Part shown: positions 53,342 through 61,239 of the stretch, piece by piece | Position numbering within the stretch: position 1 is the first letter of the stretch | Layout: each line of letters opens with the position of its first letter | Assembly (NCBI GenBank): GCA_044372405.1 | Contig: JBILRW010000004.1 | Location: 1-64,000, forward strand | Length of the DNA stretch: 64,000 nucleotides | Direction of reading: 5' to 3' | Source of the DNA: CANGYM01 sp044372405 | GTDB taxonomy: Bacteria > Pseudomonadota > Alphaproteobacteria > JAJTHO01 > CANGYM01 | Notes under the pieces: model-generated | Told to the model about the DNA's origin: nothing | What the model saw: the letters and a program-made list of their open reading frames with translations, nothing else | Database searches by the model: none | Translations under genes and position numbers: made by a program

Positions 53342-53371
53342 AAAAAAGGGCCACAATGTGACCCTTTTTTT
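53342..53371. terminator. Bidirectional intrinsic terminator
   Basis: GGGCCACA and TGTGACCC form a stem (one mismatch) with a one-base loop, flanked by a run of A on the left and seven T on the right. It can end transcripts from the 23S/membrane-protein unit on the plus strand and from the 53375-53659 gene on the minus strand. Confidence 0.85.
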
Positions 53372-53374
53372 AGG

Positions 53375-53659
53375 CTATTTGTTCTTCATGCGAAGCTCAT
53401 AGCCTTTGCTCATCAAATCTACCGCCGCGTAATCAAAAGTGACCTTTTTAATCTCTTCGGGGATCTCGCAGATCTCCGAAGAGATTTCTCTGGTATGACT
53501 CCCAAGGGGGAAGTGTATGTCAATTTTTTTCAGCCGCACGCCGGCGACTATGAAAAACTTCACCCATTCTTCAGGGATCTGTTCAAAAAGAGCCAGAGCG
53601 GCGTCCCACCCATCGGGGGTGTGGACGTTTTCCAAAAACTGGTCTATATTCATCTTCAT
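53375..53659 (-). CDS. Hypothetical small acidic protein
   Basis: The 94-residue soluble protein begins MNIDQFLENVHTPDGWDAAL and is rich in Glu and Lys, with alternating strands and helices and no membrane segment. No family is recognised. It is followed immediately by the bidirectional terminator, which supports it as a real transcription unit. The start MKMNID at 53659 or the next Met (53653) are both possible. Confidence 0.55.
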   Translation of the reverse strand: MKMNIDQFLENVHTPDGWDAALALFEQIPEEWVKFFIVAGVRLKKIDIHFPLGSHTREISSEICEIPEEIKKVTFDYAAVDLMSKGYELRMKNK

Positions 53660-53816
53660 AATGAAAAAAAAACGCTTGACGCGTTAGGAAAGTTCCCCAC
53701 CATTATGGCAGCGCAGCGCAGTCAAGATAAATTTTGTGTAAATTTTAGGCAAGCGCCGACTAGACTTATTCAGGCCTGTATGATAAGCTAGAAAAATGAT
53801 AAAGAAGGTAAACCTT

Positions 53817-54056
53817 ATGATGCAGATAGGGGCTTTTGAGGCCAAAAATCGTTTTTCGGAAATTTTGCGCTGGGTTGCGGAGGGTGAGGAAGTCACCATA
53901 ACCCGCCATGGTAAAGTCGTGGCCGTCATCATGGACCCTGAACAGGGGCGGACCCAAAAAGCCTCTCAGGCTTTTAGACAGTGGGAAGCGTTGGCAGGCA
54001 GCATCAAGGCAACCCCCGGCGAAATCGCCGCATGGGTGAAAGACGGTCGTCCATGA
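53817..54056 (+). CDS. Phd/YefM-family antitoxin
   Basis: The start MMQIGAFEAKNRFSEIL gives 79 residues. The Phd/YefM DNA-binding part is EAKNRFSEILRWVAEGEEVTITRHGKVVAVIMD. The C-terminal region would bind the toxin. The stop overlaps the PIN toxin start as ATGA. It is a different antitoxin class from the VapB at 10.6 kb. Confidence 0.88.
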   Translation: MMQIGAFEAKNRFSEILRWVAEGEEVTITRHGKVVAVIMDPEQGRTQKASQAFRQWEALAGSIKATPGEIAAWVKDGRP

Positions 54057-54460
54057 ACCTTGTTTTGGACAGCTCGGTTGTCTTATCGGCCTTGCTGGCG
54101 GATGAACAGGCGGAGTATGCGTCCTTGATTATTGGCCGGTTGAAGCGTTGCGAAGTGTATGGTGTTGTGCCGTCCCTGTTTTTTATGGAAGCCGCCAACG
54201 GCCTTCTTATGGCGCACCGACGAAAAAGGGTGGGTCAAGACACGTTGATTCTGCTGTTGCAAACCCTCTCCATCATGCCTTTTGAGAGGATCGAAACACC
54301 GGATATTTTGCAAACAACCGCGCTGGCGCAAAAACACACCCTTACCGTTTATGATGCCACGTACCTGTCCATCGCTCTGCGTGGGGCTTTCCCGCTGGCG
54401 TCTTTGGATTCAGCCCTGCAAAAGGCAGCCCTGGCAGAGGGGATCTTTTATCAGCCCTAG
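54053..54460 (+). CDS. vapC: PIN-domain toxin (VapC family)
   Basis: The 135 residues begin MNLVLDSSVVLSALLADE with the first catalytic Asp. FFMEAANGLLMAHRR gives the conserved Glu, and LTVYDATYLSIALRGAFPLASLDSAL gives the C-terminal acidic residues. It is likely a Mg-dependent RNase. It is translated from the last bases of the antitoxin gene (ATGA). Confidence 0.88.
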   Translation: MNLVLDSSVVLSALLADEQAEYASLIIGRLKRCEVYGVVPSLFFMEAANGLLMAHRRKRVGQDTLILLLQTLSIMPFERIETPDILQTTALAQKHTLTVYDATYLSIALRGAFPLASLDSALQKAALAEGIFYQP

Positions 54461-54644
54461 TGTTTTCCGTTTCTGTCCATACGAACACAAACCGCGTTCA
54501 CCAAAAATTTTATTTTGAAAAAACGGAAAATTCCGCCATACTCTGCAACTATGACACGTTGTTCGGGCTACCGGATCTGCGTTCGCGTTGCTTGCCCGGT
54601 ATGACGAAAAAATAAGAGGGGCTTGTTTTGATCGTAAATTGACC
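54461..54644. other. Intergenic region with repeat remnant
   Basis: TTTTCCGTTT and AAACGGAAAA form an inverted repeat near 54465-54530. GGATCTGCGTTCGCG...GGTATGACG (54570-54603) looks like a decayed end of the GTCAT...ATGAC element type. No gene is seen. Confidence 0.5.
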
Positions 54645-55373
54645 TCACAACACCGGCCCTGTTCCCTGGCCAACGCCTGGGGGATTTTTGAGGGATTTTT
54701 GGATAAAGGCCAGGGCGTCTTCGGCGGCCTGGGGCAAAGAGAGTCCGCGCGCCAGTCCTGTGGCCAGAGCGCTGGAAAGAATACAGCCCGTACCATGGGT
54801 GTGACGGGTGGGGATGCGGGGGTGAGAAAAACGGGTTTCTTTGCCCCCTTCCCTTAACACATTCACGATCATGGTGCCGTCTTCGTGTCCCCCCGTGATG
54901 AAAACAGCGGGGGCGTGAGACAGGGGGAGTAATGCGGCCTCTATGGTGTTGGGTGTCACGCAGGTGATGCGGGGCAGCAGGTCTTTTTTCAGGATAGACA
55001 GCCCGTCTTCATCAATGAGCGGGGCCCCATGACTGGCCCAGAGTATGGGATCCAGCACCACGGGACACGAAACCTGATCCAAAATTGTTACCAAACATCG
55101 GGCAAGGGCGCCGCTGCCCATCATGCCGATTTTGATGGCTTGGGGCGGTGTATCCGCCAGCAGGGTTTCCACTTGATCCTGAAACAGCGCGGCGTCCGTG
55201 GGCACAATCCGTCCCACCGTCAACGTGTTTTGCACCGTTTGCGCCGTGATCACCGCCAGGGCGTAGCCCCCCAGGGCGTGAATGGTTTTCACATCCACCA
55301 AAACGCCCGCGCCGCCGCCGGGATCAAAGCCCGCCAGGGACAAAACAACGGGGGGTTTGGGGGATTCAGACAT
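54645..55373 (-). CDS. thiD: Hydroxymethylpyrimidine/phosphomethylpyrimidine kinase
   Basis: ThiD phosphorylates HMP and HMP-P for thiamine synthesis. The start MSESPKPPVVLSLAG at 55373 gives 242 residues. Ribokinase-fold motifs are GFDPGGGAGVLVDVKTIHALGG, IKIGMMGSG, VVLDPILWASHG and the catalytic THGTGCILSSALATGLARG. It overlaps the end of xerD by 8 bp. It complements thiG at 3.7 kb; the other thi genes are not seen. Confidence 0.94.
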   Translation of the reverse strand: MSESPKPPVVLSLAGFDPGGGAGVLVDVKTIHALGGYALAVITAQTVQNTLTVGRIVPTDAALFQDQVETLLADTPPQAIKIGMMGSGALARCLVTILDQVSCPVVLDPILWASHGAPLIDEDGLSILKKDLLPRITCVTPNTIEAALLPLSHAPAVFITGGHEDGTMIVNVLREGGKETRFSHPRIPTRHTHGTGCILSSALATGLARGLSLPQAAEDALAFIQKSLKNPPGVGQGTGPVL

Positions 55374-56301
55374 TGTCCCCCTGGGGTAAAACAGCGCTTT
55401 GGCCCAGCGGGTGACAGGTTTGCAGGGTATCCCGCAAATGATCATCGGGAATGTGGGTATAAATCTGGGTGGTGGAGAGATCTTCATGACGCAAAATGGC
55501 CTGGAGTGTGGGCAGATCGACGCCCCGATGCAGCAAATGCGTGGCCAAAGAATGCCGCAAAACGTGGGCCGACAGGGGGGGAAGGCCCACCTTGGCCGCT
55601 AAATTTTTAAGTTTCAGATCCAGCTGCTGGCGGGTGACGTGCCCCTGGCGACTGCGAGCGGGAAACAAAAACGGGCTTTGGGGGCGGGATAAAAAATGGG
55701 GACGGACGGCCTGATAGGCCCGCAAAGCCTCTGCCGTCCCGACGGTTAGGGGCAAAAGGCGTTCTTTGCCCCCCTTTCCCGTGACCATGAGAGAACTCAG
55801 ATCTTTGGACAGGGCCGAAAGCGGCAGCGAAACCAGCTCACTGGCGCGAAGGCCAACGCCATACAGAAGCTCCAGCATGGCCAGCAGGCGTTTGTCCTCT
55901 GGCGTTAAGGCCCGCTGCAACCAGGCAAAAAGACAGGCCACGTGGTCTTCGGTTAAATAATGGGGGATGGGGCGGGGTTGCGCGGGGGTTTTCAGGGATT
56001 TTGTGGGGTTATCGGGCCGGATGCCTTCCGTTTGTAAAAACAAAAAAAATTGACGCAGAGCCGTAATGGCGCGGCTGCGGCTTCGGGGGCTAAGGGAGAG
56101 GGCCTGAACATAGGCGATGATGTCCTCAGCCGTAACAGATTCCATGGGTTTTTGTGTTTTTTCCAAAAAAAAGCCAATATCCCGACGATACGCCATAAGG
56201 GTATTGGGCGCAGCATTGCGTTCAATGGCCATCATGTCCAAAAAACGCCCCAAGAAGGTCGGCGATACCGGCGCAGCAAAATCAATGATCTCCGTGGTCA
56301 T
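55366..56301 (-). CDS. xerD: Site-specific tyrosine recombinase XerD
   Basis: The start MTTEIIDFAAP at 56301 gives 311 residues, normal for XerC/D, which resolve chromosome dimers at dif. The N-terminal SAM-like core-binding domain (NAAPNTLMAYRRDIGFFL) is followed by the catalytic domain: Arg in GVGLRASELVSL, Lys in GKGGKERLLPL, HxxR in AHVLRHSLATHLLHRG and the nucleophile Tyr in STTQIYTHI. XerC versus XerD cannot be settled from sequence alone. It overlaps the zinc-finger gene upstream and thiD downstream. Confidence 0.92.
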   Translation of the reverse strand: MTTEIIDFAAPVSPTFLGRFLDMMAIERNAAPNTLMAYRRDIGFFLEKTQKPMESVTAEDIIAYVQALSLSPRSRSRAITALRQFFLFLQTEGIRPDNPTKSLKTPAQPRPIPHYLTEDHVACLFAWLQRALTPEDKRLLAMLELLYGVGLRASELVSLPLSALSKDLSSLMVTGKGGKERLLPLTVGTAEALRAYQAVRPHFLSRPQSPFLFPARSRQGHVTRQQLDLKLKNLAAKVGLPPLSAHVLRHSLATHLLHRGVDLPTLQAILRHEDLSTTQIYTHIPDDHLRDTLQTCHPLGQSAVLPQGDNV

Positions 56302-56503
56302 GATCCCCTGCCCCCGATACCAAACGAAAGGTCCGGCTGCAATACGGACAGACGATTTGCCTTTGAGATCCCATGGCCAGATAAACCTTTGGATGTCCCA
56401 AGGGCCCGCCGCCGCCATCACATGAGGGACGCGGGGTTTTGACATCAATAACCTCGAAGGCATCCGCGTTTGGAGGGGTCAGGGGTGAAACGGATGGGAT
56501 CAT
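56282..56503 (-). CDS. zf-CHCC zinc-finger protein (NDUFS6-like)
   Basis: The 73-residue protein carries the zf-CHCC pattern: SCDGGGGPLGHPKVYLAMG followed by IVCPYCSRTFRL, giving Cys, His, Cys, Cys ligands. This domain is the bacterial counterpart of complex I accessory subunit NDUFS6 in alphaproteobacteria. Its 3' end overlaps the start of xerD by 20 bp. A complex I gene, nuoC, also stands alone elsewhere in the window. Confidence 0.8.
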   Translation of the reverse strand: MIPSVSPLTPPNADAFEVIDVKTPRPSCDGGGGPLGHPKVYLAMGSQRQIVCPYCSRTFRLVSGAGDHDHGDH

Positions 56504-56615
56504 GATACGGGGTTTCCTGGATTTTTCCTGTTTTTTATAAAGGGGTTTGGGGGAAAAATCAATGGGAGGGTTTAAGTGTTTGTTTTTAGCCTTTCCTTAA
56601 AGAATTGGCTTTTAT

Positions 56616-56756
56616 AGTCATAGGATTCGGGACTTAGGCAAAACCTTGCGTCTGGCGAGCGCAGCGAAGCAATCCAGAAATGCCGATACCGGAAAAACTG
56701 GATTGCCACGCCTCCTACGGAGGCTCGCAATGACGTTTTGCGTAAGTCATAGGATT
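56616..56756. repeat. Family A palindromic element, copy 8, with flanking 12-bp direct repeats
   Basis: The element (56630-56749) begins GGACTTAGGC and ends GCGTAAGTC. AGTCATAGGATT occurs at both borders (56616-56627 and 56745-56756). The right copy partly coincides with the element end. This could be a target-site duplication from a recent insertion. Confidence 0.8.
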
Positions 56757-56789
56757 GTTTTGGGAAGCCATAGAGGAACCACAACCACC

Positions 56790-57398
56790 ATGCGGGTCAA
56801 GGTTATTGAGTGTCATCACCAAGGGACCCTATCCATGGACGGGTTATCCGATCTGTTATCGGCGCGTTTTTTGATGCACAAGCATGATTTGTTTGCGGTG
56901 GATGAGGACGGAAAACAGGCTGTTTGGTTGCAAAATTATTACCGCATGAACCCACCGGCGGTTCTGGTTGGTAAAGGGAATGTGGAAATTTCTCCCCTGG
57001 CGATTTTATCGCTGTGCCGGAAAGCCAGCCTGGAATTTTTGCGCGAGATCAAAGAATCCCTGAACCAATACAAGCAAAGCATTGCCCATATTAAAAAAGC
57101 CGTTCACGTGCCCAGTGGGGGGGAGGTGTGTATTGAACCCAGCCATATGCTGCTGGAGACCTCCGACAGCCAAGTCTTAATCACCTTGGTGCGTCAAGGG
57201 GAACAGGGGATTTTGGTTCTGGATAACATGGTGCCCCGTGTCGGAGATACCCTAACGGCGGAGGCCTTTGCCCAGAAAAAAGCCATTTATTATCATGATT
57301 CCACGGGGCTAAATCATGATATTGTGGCGTTTCACTTGCGGGACCACCCGGATGATCCGGGGCATGAGGTGCATGTTTTAATTAAGGTGCAGCTTTAA
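56790..57398 (+). CDS. Hypothetical protein with a CSPG/cadherin-like repeat pattern
   Basis: The start MRVKVIECHH at 56790 gives 202 residues; earlier in-frame codons lie in a repeat. Residues from about 110 (VCIEPSHMLLETSDSQVLIT ... VLDNMVPRVGDTLTAEAFAQ ... AIYYHDSTGLNHDIVAFHLRD) follow the strand pattern of CSPG repeats: a turn, an F/A-Q-x-x segment, YxHD and DxxxFxxxD. The first half is helical and unknown. There is no signal peptide. It converges on recJ with a 17-bp overlap. The domain call is tentative. Confidence 0.5.
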   Translation: MRVKVIECHHQGTLSMDGLSDLLSARFLMHKHDLFAVDEDGKQAVWLQNYYRMNPPAVLVGKGNVEISPLAILSLCRKASLEFLREIKESLNQYKQSIAHIKKAVHVPSGGEVCIEPSHMLLETSDSQVLITLVRQGEQGILVLDNMVPRVGDTLTAEAFAQKKAIYYHDSTGLNHDIVAFHLRDHPDDPGHEVHVLIKVQL

Positions 57399-59142
57399 CA
57401 TCCTCAATGATCACCTGAACGGTGGGCGTGCTGCCCCAGGTGTCTTTTTTTAAGGTTCCGGCCACCGAAAGAGGTTTTCCCCGACTGTTAAGTAAGGCCT
57501 GACCCATGGGATGATCGGCGCAGCGAAAGGCAATGGCCTTGGATGACCAAGCACGCTGGGGATCCTTCAGCTGACACCGCACATGGGCCCCGCCCACAAC
57601 ACCCGCAAAGGACACCACCACCTGATGAAACGCAAAACGCGGCTGGGGGTTGCCCACGCCAAAGGGCGAAAGGCGCTCAATCTGCTCCACCAAAGACAGA
57701 TTGGCGGCGGTGAGCGGTAGCGATAAATCCAAATCCAAGAGCGGGCGAATGTTATCCCGGGCAATAATTTCGCCAATGCGGGATTCAAAAAACGCATGGG
57801 CCGCTGTCAGTTGATCCGCTGTCACGCTAAAGCCCCCCGCCATGGCATGGCCGCCGCCGGCCAGCAAGATCCCCTCTTGCCGCGCCGCCAGGATCATCTG
57901 CCCCAGGTGAATGCCCCGAATGGATCGGCAAGAGGCCTTGGCAATCCCCTTATCATCCAGCGCCAAAACCACCGCAGGTTTGTGGTAACGATCCTTTAGC
58001 CGGCTGGCTACAATGCCGATAACACCCGGATGCCAGCCCTGGCCATAGACCCAGATCATGCTGCCGGTGGTGCCCTCGGCCTGGCGGATGGCTTGATCCA
58101 GGATATCGGCTTCGATGGTTTTGCGCTCGGCATTGTGCAGGGCCAGGGCCTGGGAATACACCATGGCTTGCTGCGCATCATCACAGCTGAGCAATTTCGA
58201 CCCCATATCCGATTGCCCCACGCGGCCCCCGGCATTGATATGGGGGCCCAGGATAAAGCCCAGGTGATAGGGGCTGGGGGCCTCGTCCAAACGAGCCACA
58301 TCAGAAAGGACCTTTAGCCCCATGTTCATGCGGCGGCCCAACACCTTCAGCCCCTGGGAAACAAAGGCGCGGTTGATGCCATGCAGTGGCACCACATCAC
58401 ACACCGTTCCCAGCGCCACAATATCCAAGAGCAAGAGTAAATTAGGCTCGGGCTGGGTTTCAAAAAAGCCTTCTTTTTTTAATGTTTGATTTAACGCCAC
58501 CAAAAACAAAAACGTCACCCCCACCGCCGCCAGGTGACCGCAGGGGCTGTCTTCATCCAAACGATTGGGATTCACCACGGCCACGGCGGGGGGCAAGGCG
58601 CTTTCCCCCACGTGATGGTCAATGACAATAACATCCAGCCCCAAATCCCGGGCATAGCCCAGGGGATCATGGGCCACAATGCCGCAATCAACGGTAATGA
58701 CCACCTTCATCCCCAGAGCCTTCAGTTTATCAAACGCCCCCCGATTGGGGCCGTAGCCCTCTGCCATACGGTCCGGAATATACACCGTCAGCGGCCGGCC
58801 CAGCATACTCATATAGCGTTTCAGCAGCGCCGATGATGTCGCCCCATCCACATCGTAATCCCCAAAAACGGCGATGGCGTCTTTGTTTTTCAGGGCGGCC
58901 ACCATGCGGGTGACGGCGCGGTCCATGTCCTTTAGGTGGAACGGATCGGGGAGTAACTCCTTCAGCCGGGGATTCAAAAAAACGGCTGCCGTTTCCAGGG
59001 CAATGCCGCGAATGGCCAACAGTTTCCCCACAACCTCTGGCACGCCATGCCGCTGTGCCAGGGCCAAGGCCGTGCGGTCTGAATAGGGCTTCAGCGACCA
59101 CAGCCGACCCGTCAGGGAAAGCGATTCATCCAATACATCCAT
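57382..59142 (-). CDS. recJ: Single-stranded-DNA-specific exonuclease RecJ
   Basis: RecJ degrades 5'-ended single strands in RecF repair and mismatch repair. The start MDVLDESLSL at 59142 gives 586 residues. DHH phosphoesterase motifs are GDYDVDGATSSALLKRY, VDCGIVAHD and DHHVGE; DHHA1 has GGHAMAGGFSV. The OB-fold end is present. Its upstream region coincides with one of the direct repeats bracketing the LRR-like gene. Confidence 0.95.
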   Translation of the reverse strand: MDVLDESLSLTGRLWSLKPYSDRTALALAQRHGVPEVVGKLLAIRGIALETAAVFLNPRLKELLPDPFHLKDMDRAVTRMVAALKNKDAIAVFGDYDVDGATSSALLKRYMSMLGRPLTVYIPDRMAEGYGPNRGAFDKLKALGMKVVITVDCGIVAHDPLGYARDLGLDVIVIDHHVGESALPPAVAVVNPNRLDEDSPCGHLAAVGVTFLFLVALNQTLKKEGFFETQPEPNLLLLLDIVALGTVCDVVPLHGINRAFVSQGLKVLGRRMNMGLKVLSDVARLDEAPSPYHLGFILGPHINAGGRVGQSDMGSKLLSCDDAQQAMVYSQALALHNAERKTIEADILDQAIRQAEGTTGSMIWVYGQGWHPGVIGIVASRLKDRYHKPAVVLALDDKGIAKASCRSIRGIHLGQMILAARQEGILLAGGGHAMAGGFSVTADQLTAAHAFFESRIGEIIARDNIRPLLDLDLSLPLTAANLSLVEQIERLSPFGVGNPQPRFAFHQVVVSFAGVVGGAHVRCQLKDPQRAWSSKAIAFRCADHPMGQALLNSRGKPLSVAGTLKKDTWGSTPTVQVIIEDVKAAP

Positions 59143-59162
59143 AAAACATCCCTTCAAGCAGG

Positions 59163-59184
59163 GGCATCATAGCAAAGTTTGGGG
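59163..59184. repeat. 22-bp direct repeat, left copy
   Basis: GGCATCATAGCAAAGTTTGG (followed by GG) recurs without mismatch at 59710-59731. The stop codon of the LRR-like gene lies within this copy. Confidence 0.9.
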
Positions 59185-59679
59185 CCAAGTGATGGATTTC
59201 ATGCGATCTCGTGCGGACTGAGAAATAAAATAACAATCTCCCTCGTCATACTTAGCACCCCAAATGTCGCACTTAGGAAATATCCTTTCAACACATTGAA
59301 GCCACTCCATCTCAACGCCGCAGCCCACCAGTTCCAAACGCTTTAAATTCGAGAGAGGCCTTATCCAATCCGTGCTAGAGGGAATCTGAAGGCATATTAA
59401 AGTAAGAGCCTCTAAATTCACCAATGATCCTAGAGCATAAAACAAATTGTGATCAAATTTTTTTTCGAATATCGCTTTGTATTTGCGATTAAGTTTATTT
59501 GGGTATTTCTGATTCAGATAATATTCGAATGCGTCATCTTCGTATTCGATATCGATAACCAAGCGATTAATGTCTGGGGGAATCTCTGAGAAGTTCGTGC
59601 ATTCCTGGCCATTAAAGACTCTAAAAATATTTTCACATTTTTCATAAGAAAACTTCGTTGTAAAAGCGGATTTAGCCAT
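59167..59679 (-). CDS. LRR-like hypothetical protein between direct repeats
   Basis: The start MAKSAFTTKF at 59679 gives 170 residues; the frame also stays open upstream. The C-terminal half has leucine-rich-repeat-like spacing: LGSLVNLEALTLICLQIPSS, then IRPLSNLKRLELVGCGVEM. The protein is rich in Lys, Asn, Tyr and Phe, and the DNA is clearly AT-richer than recJ and coaBC. No signal peptide is evident. Exact 22-bp direct repeats flank it, suggesting a cassette acquired by recombination. A host-interaction role is conceivable but unsupported. Confidence 0.6.
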   Translation of the reverse strand: MAKSAFTTKFSYEKCENIFRVFNGQECTNFSEIPPDINRLVIDIEYEDDAFEYYLNQKYPNKLNRKYKAIFEKKFDHNLFYALGSLVNLEALTLICLQIPSSTDWIRPLSNLKRLELVGCGVEMEWLQCVERIFPKCDIWGAKYDEGDCYFISQSARDRMKSITWPQTLL

Positions 59680-59709
59680 AAGCCCTAAGCACGAAAAACT
59701 GTTGAAAGT

Positions 59710-59731
59710 GGCATCATAGCAAAGTTTGGGG
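59710..59731. repeat. 22-bp direct repeat, right copy
   Basis: This is an exact match to 59163-59184, with a 547-bp period. It is followed by a short G-rich stretch and then tRNA-Cys. Confidence 0.9.
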
Positions 59732-59763
59732 GAAGGGACAGGGGGGATCATGGAAAAAAACTT

Positions 59764-59837
59764 TGGAGGCTCGGAAGGGAATCGAACCCCCGTACAAGGA
59801 TTTGCAGTCCTCTACATCACCACTCTGCCACCGAGCC
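59764..59837 (-). tRNA. tRNA-Cys (anticodon GCA)
   Basis: On the minus strand the acceptor GGCTCGG pairs with CCGAGCC. The anticodon stem GAGGA/TCCTT encloses CTGCAAA (anticodon GCA). GGTTCGATTCC forms the T-arm. The discriminator is T, as usual for tRNA-Cys, and CCA is encoded. Confidence 0.96.
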
Positions 59838-59890
59838 TTGCATGATTCATTTTATAAAGACCCTGCCGTTAAAAAGCAAGATGATTGTGG

Positions 59891-60006
59891 AATTTACGCA
59901 GAACGTCATTGCGAGCCTCCGTAGGAGGCGTGGCAATCCAGTCTTTTGTGGCGGCATTTCTGGGTTGCTTCGCTGCGCTCGCAATGACGAACACTTTGCG
60001 TAAGTC
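59891..60006. repeat. Family A palindromic element, copy 9
   Basis: It runs from AATTTACGCAGAACGTCATT through GCGTGGCAATCCAG to CGCAATGACGAACACTTTGC. It lies between tRNA-Cys and the coaBC 3' end. Confidence 0.9.
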
Positions 60007-60024
60007 ATTGATTGCAAAGGACTT

Positions 60025-60064
60025 TCTGTCACCTGTCACCTGTCACCTGTCCCCCGTCACCTGA
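60025..60064. repeat. Heptamer array at the coaBC 3' end
   Basis: On the minus strand the units read CAGGTGA, CGGGGGA, CAGGTGA, CAGGTGA, CAGGTGA. The coaBC stop TGA (60043-60045) belongs to one unit. Only one arm is present. Confidence 0.9.
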
Positions 60065-61230
60065 TCCCACACCATGCTGGCCAGGCTTTCTTTACTTTGG
60101 CGGGGAAAGGGGATTTCGTGATGCTCGGTGATGAGGGTTAAGGCATTGTCGGGGCTGTCAAAGGCGGGGGCATCGGGGGTGTGGGTGTTGGCCAGGATGA
60201 TGTCACAGTTTTTTTGAATACGTTTGGCGGCCGCTTTGGCCAGGGTGTCCTCAGTTTGGGCGGCAAAGCCAATGACGCACCGGGGCCGTTGCCCCGCGGG
60301 CAGGGCCGCGAGGGTGGCCAGGACATCCACCGTGGGCACCAGGGTTAGGGTCAGGGGGTTGGTTTTGGGGCGTTTGCCGGAACAAACATCTTCACACCGG
60401 TAATCCGCCACGGCGGCCACAGCCAGGCAATAATCAAAGGGCTGGGGGCGGTTTTGAATTTGGGCGAGGGCGGCGGAGCGCATAGCTTCTGCCGTGGGGG
60501 TTTTGATATAGTGAATGCGGGGGGACGTTGGGCGGGGGGCGGTGGTAAACCCCTCCAAAATCACCACCTCCGCCCCGCGTTCGGCGGCGGCTGCTGCCAG
60601 GGCATAGCCCATCTGGCCGCTGCTGGCATTGCTGAGGAAACGCACGGGATCCAGCGGTTCCCGCGTCGCCCCCACGGTGAGGAGCACCGATTTTCCGGTT
60701 AACGTTAGCGGCGCCAGCAGCGCCCCCACAATGGTTTCGGGCTCGGCCATGCGGCCCTGCCCTTCTTCCCCGCAGGCGGCCTCACCCACGGCGGGTTCAA
60801 TGACAGAGATGCCGCGTTTTTTTAGGGTTTCTATATTGGCTTGCGTGGCGGCGTGGGCGTACATGGCGGGATTCATGGCCGGTGCAACCCACACGGGGGC
60901 CGTTGTGGCCAGCAAGACCGCACGGGCCAGATCATCCGCCGCCCCCATGGCCATGGTGGCCAGAAAATCAGCGGAGGCCGGCGCCACAAGCACAACATCG
61001 GCCTCCCGCGCCAGGCGGATGTGGCCCATGGTGGCTTCATCGGTCAGGGAAAACAAATCGGTATAGACGGGATGCCCGCTTAGGGCTGAGAGGGTCAGCG
61101 GACTGATGAACTGCTGGGCCCCCGATGTCATGATCACCTGAACGCTGTGGCCCTGTTTTTGGAGCAGGCGCAGGACCTCGCAGGCCTTATACGCCGCAAC
61201 GCTGCCGGTGATGATTAAGAGAACGCGCAT
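60043..61230 (-). CDS. coaBC: Bifunctional phosphopantothenoylcysteine decarboxylase/synthetase
   Basis: CoaBC makes 4'-phosphopantetheine in CoA synthesis. In the 395 residues the flavin-dependent CoaC half has TGSVAAYKACEVLRLL, VAPASADFLA, the APAMNPAMY segment and CGEEGQGRM. The CoaB half has VGATREPLDPVRFLSN and the CTP/lysine region ending VIGFAAQTED. The C-terminal VTGDR and stop are encoded by a heptamer array, so a few terminal residues are repeat-derived. The AEC carrier gene lies 9 bp upstream. Confidence 0.96.
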   Translation of the reverse strand: MRVLLIITGSVAAYKACEVLRLLQKQGHSVQVIMTSGAQQFISPLTLSALSGHPVYTDLFSLTDEATMGHIRLAREADVVLVAPASADFLATMAMGAADDLARAVLLATTAPVWVAPAMNPAMYAHAATQANIETLKKRGISVIEPAVGEAACGEEGQGRMAEPETIVGALLAPLTLTGKSVLLTVGATREPLDPVRFLSNASSGQMGYALAAAAAERGAEVVILEGFTTAPRPTSPRIHYIKTPTAEAMRSAALAQIQNRPQPFDYCLAVAAVADYRCEDVCSGKRPKTNPLTLTLVPTVDVLATLAALPAGQRPRCVIGFAAQTEDTLAKAAAKRIQKNCDIILANTHTPDAPAFDSPDNALTLITEHHEIPFPRQSKESLASMVWDQVTGDR

Positions 61231-61239
61231 GTCCTGCCT

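Noticed and set aside
52821..53700. Search for 5S rRNA after 23S
   Set aside because: No stretch resembling the conserved 5S core (such as CCCATGCCGAAC) is present. The hairpin at 52861-52906 is not 5S.
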